Below are positions 6,862-10,798 of a stretch of 10,798 nucleotides of DNA, piece by piece. The DNA lies in contig JBKPEA010000074.1 in assembly GCA_046728175.1 (NCBI GenBank), positions 1 to 10,798 of the forward strand, written 5' to 3'. Made by a program: the position numbers and the translations under genes. Every line of letters begins with the position of its first letter. Within the stretch, counting starts at the first letter, position 1. The DNA is from JAFAHS01 sp046728175. GTDB taxonomy: Bacteria; Desulfobacterota; Binatia; Binatales; Binataceae. The notes beneath the pieces were generated by a model. It was not told where the DNA came from. It searched no databases and was given only the letters and a program-made list of their open reading frames with translations.

Positions 6862-7493
6862 GTGCTCTGCCACGTCTCTGCTGATGGTCCCCGGTCCACT
6901 GCCAACTCGCAGAATCCCTGGTCTCAATTCGTGATCTTGCTCTATTATAGGATCTCACGATCGAAACAAATGACCCGCTTATACTCATGAACCATGCCGC
7001 GTTTCAGTCGCTCCTCAATTGCGCCGTAAAGTTGCTTCACCCCGGCTAGTTGGCTTTCTACAAGTCCCTCAGAGAAACGGTAGATCATGATCGTAAGGTC
7101 GGCGCCTGGTCGCATGGATCTTATGGCCTCGACGTAAGGGGCGAGGTCACGATCACTTCCAGGGCGCAAATCTAGCCTCGCTGGATTTCCCACACGCTTG
7201 AGCCACTCTTCCTCCCTCCGGCGCATAGCTTCCTCCAATGCCTTTTCACGTTCTTCTGCCGAAGTGATGACCCGCAGCGTGATGTCAAACAGGATGTAGC
7301 CACCTACTGCGATCGCAATGCCCATCAAGATTAGTACCCAGAGCTGGGCATTGAAGCTGACCTGAAATGCCGAGAAGGCAACGCTCAGCAGGCTGGCCAC
7401 CACGAGTACCAAAAGGCCGTTTAGCAATTCACGCCGAATTGGGTTCATTACGTTTCTTGGAGACCGCGATACGGGCGCCTTGCCTTGGTTCAT
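6862..7493 (-). pseudogene. Two-TM protein of unknown family, paralogue B, frameshifted and 3'-truncated
   Basis: This is the downstream member of a tandem pair. It opens at ATG 7493, or at ATG 7448 by comparison with the paralogue (MNPIRRELLNGL versus MNRIRREVLNGL). Residues (from 7448) about 10-28 and 36-57 are two hydrophobic helices, followed by the charged RREEEWLKRVGNPARL, which matches the paralogue almost exactly. The frame closes at 6945 after YKRVICFDREIL. Homology continues at once in another frame: QDHELRPGILRVGSGPGTIS matches KNHELRTGVLRVGEGPGTIT in the paralogue and runs to about 6862, where amidase sequence begins. So a frameshift within CTATAATAG (6946-6955) and a deletion of about 100 C-terminal codons disabled it. 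The first ATG lies only 11 bases after the paralogue's stop, so the two were co-transcribed. Confidence 0.8.
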
Positions 7494-7504
7494 CGCACTA
7501 TGCG

Positions 7505-8401
7505 CTAGTCACCTGTTGCTTGAGTTTTCGGCAACTCGCCTTCAGGGAAGCGAATCGTATGGACCGACACCATGCGCCTCTCCGTCTCACGCTCCAATTG
7601 TCGGAACTGCTCAACTATCTCGCCGTTGGGCGGATCGCAGAAAAAGATAACCCCTGCAGCTGAGCGACCGCCCGTTTCCGCAGAGGTAGTTTCGACCGTC
7701 ATCGAGACCTTGTCCGTTCCAAAAAAGGCGACGATATTTCGCAGAACGACAGGGGCTACGTATAGAGAACACCCCTTGGTCTGCATCATCAGGCGGCAGT
7801 GCTCCCCCATCTGCTTAGTGATCGTTCCAGGTCCCTCACCGACCCTGAGAACGCCGGTCCTGAGTTCGTGATTTTTTGCGAGCACATCGTGATCGAAACA
7901 GAAAATTCGCTTGTACTCTCGGAGCCTACCCAGTTTCACTCCTTCGAGAGCGGCGGCGAACACTTTGGAGTAACCCTCATTTGAAAATAGAAAAACGTTT
8001 TCCCATGAACCCTCAGGCGCAATGTAATAGAGAACTGTATAATCACTCCCATCTTCTGCATGTTTAACTGCATCGCTGACGGCAACTAGCGCTTGAGCCT
8101 CGCCCTCTCCCTCTACGTTCATTTCGAGCCGCGCAGGAGTTCCAACACGTTTGAGCCATTCTTCTTCGCGCCGTCGAGTGGATTCTTCCCACGCCTTTTC
8201 GCGTTCTTCCGTTGAATTCATAAAACCTATCGCGAACTCGAAGATGACGTAGCCGGTTATCGCGGTCGCTATGGCCATCACAATCCAAACCCAGAGCTGA
8301 ACATCGAACTTGACCTGAAACGCCGCGATGGCCGCGCTCAACAAGGTCGACAATACGATTACGAATAGGCCGTTGAGTACTTCCCGCCGAATCCGGTTCA
8401 T
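7505..8401 (-). CDS. Two-TM protein with an unrecognised cytoplasmic domain, paralogue A
   Basis: 298 residues, ATG 8401, preceded by AGGGGA seven bases upstream. Two N-terminal membrane helices: about residues 11-28 (GLFVIVLSTLLSAAIAAF) and 36-58 (LWVWIVMAIATAITGYVIF). A short hairpin separates them, so both termini should be cytoplasmic. A charged, coiled-coil-like segment follows (TEEREKAWEESTRRREEEWL, about 65-84). The rest is a soluble alpha/beta domain with LREYKRIFCFDHDVLA, GEHCRLMMQTKGCSLYVAPV, AFFGTDKVSMTVE, GVIFFCDPPNGEIVEQFRQL and a final VHTIRFPEG strand. I do not recognise the domain by name. The strand-rich pattern with EH...L and IFFCDPPN elements could be a PLD-like or ligand-sensing fold without an HKD motif; this is a guess. 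It is intact, with a tandem decayed paralogue downstream. Membrane-anchored sensing or stress/defence signalling would fit the layout, but no functional partner is visible. Confidence 0.72.
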   Translation of the reverse strand: MNRIRREVLNGLFVIVLSTLLSAAIAAFQVKFDVQLWVWIVMAIATAITGYVIFEFAIGFMNSTEEREKAWEESTRRREEEWLKRVGTPARLEMNVEGEGEAQALVAVSDAVKHAEDGSDYTVLYYIAPEGSWENVFLFSNEGYSKVFAAALEGVKLGRLREYKRIFCFDHDVLAKNHELRTGVLRVGEGPGTITKQMGEHCRLMMQTKGCSLYVAPVVLRNIVAFFGTDKVSMTVETTSAETGGRSAAGVIFFCDPPNGEIVEQFRQLERETERRMVSVHTIRFPEGELPKTQATGD

Positions 8402-8769
8402 CCAGGTTCCCCTGAAGGTGCGCGATTAGCCTTATGGCCGAACCCCTGCAGACCCCAGTTAGCAGAGCCGCTCGCCTCCCACAAATCGTCGCGAAATGCG
8501 CCGCTACTACTGCGGGCGCACGCTGCGTTGGGACCCACGCGTAGGGCGCGGAGGCCCTGGTAAGGCTTGGCGTCAAACTGATCCGACGACGGAGACAAGG
8601 GACCCACCGACGAGGTCGTGAGGACCCGATTAAGGCTCGGCCTCAAGCAGATCGCGGGTGGAGAGACGGTGGTCGGCATTCGAACGGCAGGGGCTGCCGT
8701 TCCCAATCCTCTGCCTACCTCTCGCGCTGTACGTTCGAGTCACAAGCGATTTCCGGATTCTCGATTCCG
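8402..8769. other. Intergenic stretch between the 2TM operon and the P450 fragment
   Basis: No gene is supported. Open frames on both strands (for example minus 8398-8706) are Ser/Pro/Arg-rich and lack ribosome binding sites or recognisable motifs. The promoter of the 2TM operon should lie near 8420-8500 on the minus strand, but I cannot single out -10 and -35 boxes. Confidence 0.35.
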
Positions 8770-9020
8770 TCAGACATTAGAACCACGACCTGCTACGAAC
8801 CGGGAGGCGACAAGGTCCGAAATGAAATTTGATTGTAGCCACTCAGCTGGGCCAGCGAGCTCGATGTCACTCAATCGTGTCAGGATTTCGTGCAACATCA
8901 CCTGAATTTCGATGCGTGCGATGTGCGCACCGAGGCAGAAATGACTTCCGCCACCGCCGAATGCGATGTGCTCGTTCGGCTTGCGGCCGATGTCGAGGCA
9001 ATCAGGATCGGTCAACATGG
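8770..9020 (-). pseudogene. Cytochrome P450, C-terminal fragment
   Basis: The minus-strand frame reads MLTDPDCLDIGRKPNEHIAF, then GGGGSHFCLGAHIARIEIQV and a C-terminal tail ending at the TGA at 8770-8772. FGGGGSHFCLGAHIAR is the haem-binding loop (FxxGxxxCxG) with the proximal Cys ligand, followed by the L helix. The preceding DPDxxDIxRxPN is the conserved segment just before the loop, and AEWLQSNFIS is the usual late beta region. About 80 residues of the normal 400 remain; the I helix, the ExxR motif and everything N-terminal are missing. The last residues (DLVASRF) depart from the usual ending, so the tail may also be altered. The fragment stops within a few bases of 9017, where IS3 transposase sequence begins on the other strand. 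Confidence 0.88.
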
Positions 9021-9496
9021 CGCTCGGCCAGCGCAAACCGGCGGCGGTGATTCATCACTCCGACCAGGGCACCCAATACACCTCGATCGCGTTCGGGATA
9101 CGTTGTCGTCAAGCGGGAGTGCGGCCATCGATGGGGTCGATAGGCGACTGTTTCGATAACGCGATGTGCGAAAGTTTTTTCGCCACCCTGGAATGCGAGC
9201 TGCTCGAGCGCCGCCGCTTCAAGACCCAAGTCGAGGCGCGGCTGGCGATCTTCGATTTCATCGAGGGCTGGTACAATCCGCATCGCCGTCATTCCGCGCT
9301 CGGCTATCAGTCGCCCATCGACTACGAAGCGACTCATGCTCACACTCCCACCGAGGAGGTGGTGGAGCGCGTTAGTAACGCTGCTCGCGCAAGGTACGCG
9401 CTGTGCGCATCCCCTAACGCGCACCAAGGGAAAAACCAGACGAATACAATAGTTCCAGGAGTAGATCGATCAGCTGGGCCAAAAAATTCCCCCTAG
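9017..9496 (+). pseudogene. IS3-family transposase (OrfB), C-terminal part
   Basis: From the ATG at 9017 the frame reads MALGQRKPAAVIHHSDQGTQ, YTSIAFGIRCRQAGVRPSMG, then CFDNAMCESFFATLECELLE, with WYNPHRRHSALGYQSPIDYE near the end. This is the second half of the rve integrase domain. The second catalytic Asp (HSDQG) and the Glu (CES) are separated by 35 residues, exactly the DD(35)E spacing of the family. The first catalytic Asp and the N-terminal HTH lie in the missing part, so it is inactive. The tail after SPIDYEATHAHTP, about 50 residues to the stop at 9494-9496, is longer than usual and may be read-through beyond the original end. The frame is open upstream of 9017, but that part is antisense P450. 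Confidence 0.9.
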
Positions 9497-9500
9497 GAAG
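9017..9500 (+). mobile_element. IS3-family insertion sequence remnant
   Basis: Only the 3' portion of an IS3 element remains: the C-terminal half of the transposase and perhaps the right end. The first ORF, the programmed-frameshift site and the left inverted repeat are gone. I could not fix a right terminal repeat. The loss of the left side coincides with the break in the P450 gene, suggesting an adjacent deletion. Confidence 0.75.
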
Positions 9501-9552
9501 CCCCAGGAACGATTTTCGAGACCCAGGGCAGGGAGTAGTACCCCGCAAATGG

Positions 9553-9567
9553 GTTCCTTAGAGGAAC
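9553..9567 (+). repeat. Short perfect hairpin
   Basis: GTTCCT (9553-9558) and AGGAAC (9562-9567) pair around TAG. It lies just beyond the IS3 remnant. No U tract follows; the role is unknown. Confidence 0.3.
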
Positions 9568-9595
9568 GAGAACCTTAGAACCTTATGGAGGGTGG

Positions 9596-9622
9596 GCCGA
9601 ATCTGAATATCAGAATGGGCCA
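9596..9622. repeat. Imperfect palindrome centred on TCTGAATATCAGA
   Basis: TCTGA-ATA-TCAGA at 9602-9614 lies within a longer imperfect inverted repeat bounded by GGCC on both sides. It marks the border between the IS3 side and the minus-strand intron RNA. It may be a transposon end or an operator remnant. Confidence 0.35.
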
Positions 9623-10249
9623 GACCGGATTGTCAAAAGCACCAAAGCCCTAAACTGTCCATCAAATCGGGGTAGCTCCAGGACCGTGCGGAAGTCAGCT
9701 CGCTTTCGCGCGAGGTGATCTCGGCTTTCCACCTCAACCCCTATCCGCCCCACTACAGGCCGGCATTCGCTTCCTCCACCTTCCTCTACCCGCATCCCCG
9801 TCAGCCTTCCTCACGGTCCGCCTGCCCCACATGGGCGAGGATACGGGCTTACCACGTTCCGCCAGAATGACACGCGCAGTTTAGGTCTCGTCTCCCCGCC
9901 GGTGACTTTGTGTCCACGTAGTCTGAAGGATGCAGCAGACTAACCAGCCAAGTACCGTTTTGGTCCGAGCCTGTCAGCATCTTTGGCTCGTTCTGGCTAA
10001 CGGCGTTCACGACGATTCACTTCCGTTGACCTTGCCGCGCAGCCTGCTCCCGAACCCCGTGATGCTCAGAGTTCCCGCGTCGTCTCACGACGACTGCCGG
10101 CGCCCTCGTGGGCGAGGATCCAGTGTCCCGGCAGCTCCACACCGCGCCGTCGCCAGCGCCGCATGTGCCGGTAGGCTACCTGCGGTGGAACGCAGGGTCC
10201 CTCTACGCTTTTGCGTTGGAACGATCATTCAGGCGACTTCGTGTCGCAC
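9623..10249 (-). mobile_element. 5' half (RNA domains) of a second group II intron, minus strand, without maturase gene
   Basis: Read on the minus strand, the sequence begins GTGCGACACGAAGTCGCC, matching the group II 5' consensus GUGCGAC. It continues with dense helices: CCTGCG/CGCAGG, CGTCGT-GAG-ACGACG (complement of about 10078-10095), and CTCGC...GCGAG around a GAAA. Further phrases such as GAACGTGGTAAGCCCGTATC, GGAGGAAGCGAATGCCGGCC and GGTGGAAAGCCGAGATCACC recall the RNA of LtrA-type introns from proteobacteria; that match is from memory. No reverse transcriptase motif or domain V follows; the element is cut off near 9600-9640, next to the IS3 remnant. It differs from the first intron, so it is a separate arrival. 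Long open frames here on either strand are shadows of the structured RNA. Confidence 0.62.
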
Positions 10250-10342
10250 GCACCTTATCCAGTTTTCTGTTGGTTGAACTTTTCGTCCGCAGATAATGCA
10301 GGCGTTCATTTTTAGCTCTGCTTTCATGGGCGGGTTCTCCAT
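10250..10342 (-). pseudogene. Small Cys-rich (zinc-ribbon-like) gene, interrupted by the second intron
   Basis: From ATG 10342 (alternative ATG 10309) the frame reads MENPPMKAELKMNACIICGR and KVQPTENWIRC. It then meets GTGCGAC, the proposed 5' end of the intron, precisely between codons. CIICG followed by a third Cys in WIRC is half of a CxxC...CxxC zinc ribbon; the missing second half would hold the last Cys. Reading on into the intron adds only VRHEVA and a stop. The ATG lies 14 bases after the restored stop of the primase relic, so the two would have formed an operon. The first primase copy is followed by the same ATGGAGAACCC start and then diverges, ending QY-stop. Function unknown. Confidence 0.5.
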
Positions 10343-10481
10343 AGCGAAGGCTCTTTTTAATGCGCGGACAGAGCAATCGCCTTGCTCGCAGTCCGTATGG
10401 CGTAGGCCCACTGACGCAGCGGCGGACCCTTTTTTTGACAGATCGCGGCTGTTCAGGATTTCGTGCTCGATTTGCTCCCGA
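10333..10481. repeat. Dispersed repeat, copy 2 (partner at 5248-5395)
   Basis: This is the direct-orientation match to the earlier segment: it covers the end of the primase relic and the start codon of the next small gene. It has seven T at 10430-10436 where copy 1 has six. Confidence 0.85.
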
Positions 10482-10610
10482 GAGAGCCCGCGAGCAGCAG
10501 CATGAACCGCCCAAGCCATATCCGCGCGGTGAAGATCGCCACCGTAGCGTGAATCTGCGTGGAACGAAGTGATTGGCCAAACGCGGGATCGCGGTCCCGA
10601 CTAACGTCGT
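10357..10610 (-). pseudogene. RepB-like DNA primase C-terminal relic, copy 2
   Basis: The minus-strand frame reads WPITSFHADSRYGGDLHRAD, then MAWAVHAAARGLSREQIEHE and ILNSRDLSKKG. After removing one extra A from the run of seven (complement of 10430-10436), it continues PPLRQWAYAIRTASKAIALS and AH, stop (TAA at 10357-10359). Copy 1 has six A at that place and the same restored ending, which supports the correction. The pattern DxSRxDxAWAVxxxARG followed by RDLSKKG resembles the C-terminal helical part of RepB-type primases of plasmids and integrative elements. Upstream of about 10610 the frame meets a TAG and I find no more of the catalytic domain, so the N-terminus is gone. A 1-base indel plus truncation make it a pseudogene. 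Confidence 0.58.
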
Positions 10611-10798
10611 GTTCTGCCCAATAGATCGCCCGCCTGATTATTCCAGGCTTTTACGTGCCGTCCTGCAATGACGATTGACCTCCCCGTTTCCGCCGGCGCC
10701 ATGGTGACTTCAAGCCTTCGATCGGGTCCTTCTTAGTGCCGGCGGGTCCAGTAACCAATCCGACACAGGTTCTTTCTAAGGACGTTTTGCAGTTACGC
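10611..10798. other. Right end, no gene recognised
   Basis: No frame of convincing composition was found on either strand. If the primase gene once extended here, its sequence is too altered or was deleted. Confidence 0.3.

Noticed and set aside
8398..8706. Minus-strand open frame ending at the 2TM gene start
   Set aside because: Pro/Ser/Ala/Arg-rich with no motif or start signal; probably leader or promoter DNA.
8838..9481. Twelve-base direct match TCAGCTGGGCCA inside the P450 fragment and near the IS3 end, as a target duplication
   Set aside because: A 12-base match is expected by chance in a window this size, and one copy is ordinary P450 coding sequence.
9930..10277. Plus-strand open frame of 115 codons
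   Set aside because: It runs antisense through the minus-strand intron RNA, whose helices explain the sequence.
1..10798. Matching ends GCGTAA at the left and TTACGC at the right as terminal inverted repeats
   Set aside because: Only six bases match and the neighbouring bases differ, so chance is likely.
1..10798. tRNA, rRNA or CRISPR array
   Set aside because: No cloverleaf, rRNA segment or regularly spaced repeats were found; a GTTCGAGTC at about 8733 lacks the flanking arms.

Overview
The window is a decayed accessory region of a bacterial genome with fairly high GC (roughly 55-60% by eye). It holds few intact genes and many gene fragments, separated by retroelements and an insertion-sequence remnant. 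The gene content (a GST-like protein, a small cupin, SDR, amidase and P450 fragments, a Tat-exported protein of unknown function and a small exported protein ending in a DDPRL-type motif) recalls soil bacteria such as Binatota or environmental proteobacteria. That assignment rests on remembered family resemblance and is weak.

Left part (1-4020). A coding frame on the minus strand runs off the left edge. From 308 to 1263 lies a Tat-signal protein broken by one frameshift and one in-frame TGA. A hairpin follows it. A plus-strand group II intron then runs from about 1363 to about 3308; its reverse transcriptase/maturase (1880-3219) is disabled by two frameshifts and a TAG, while domains V and VI are still recognisable. 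The intron sits antisense in a minus-strand gene encoding a CxxC protein (3307-3529 remains). A small exported protein (3673-3957) follows, with a TGA exactly where a Trp is expected.

Middle part (4100-6900). An intact GST-like gene (4121-5119) is followed by a first relic of a RepB-like primase C-terminus (about 5248-5400, minus). Next, also on the minus strand, come a 43-residue N-terminal SDR fragment and an intact small cupin upstream of it. Beyond an empty stretch are the last 30 residues of an adenylate/guanylate-cyclase-type protein and an amidase N-terminal fragment.

Right part (6860-10798). Two tandem minus-strand genes encode paralogous proteins with two N-terminal membrane helices and a cytoplasmic domain I cannot name. 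The upstream copy is intact (7505-8401). The downstream copy is frameshifted and its end is fused tail-to-tail to the amidase fragment. A P450 C-terminal fragment abuts a truncated IS3-family transposase. Next comes the 5' RNA half of a second, unrelated group II intron on the minus strand (about 9600-10249). That intron was inserted in a small Cys-rich gene directly downstream of a second RepB-like primase relic (10357-10600).

The intact genes are probably the GST-like protein, the cupin and the upstream 2TM protein. The 2TM pair is the best candidate for something undescribed. The rest reads as a deletion and insertion scrapyard in which three expected Trp codons have become stops.
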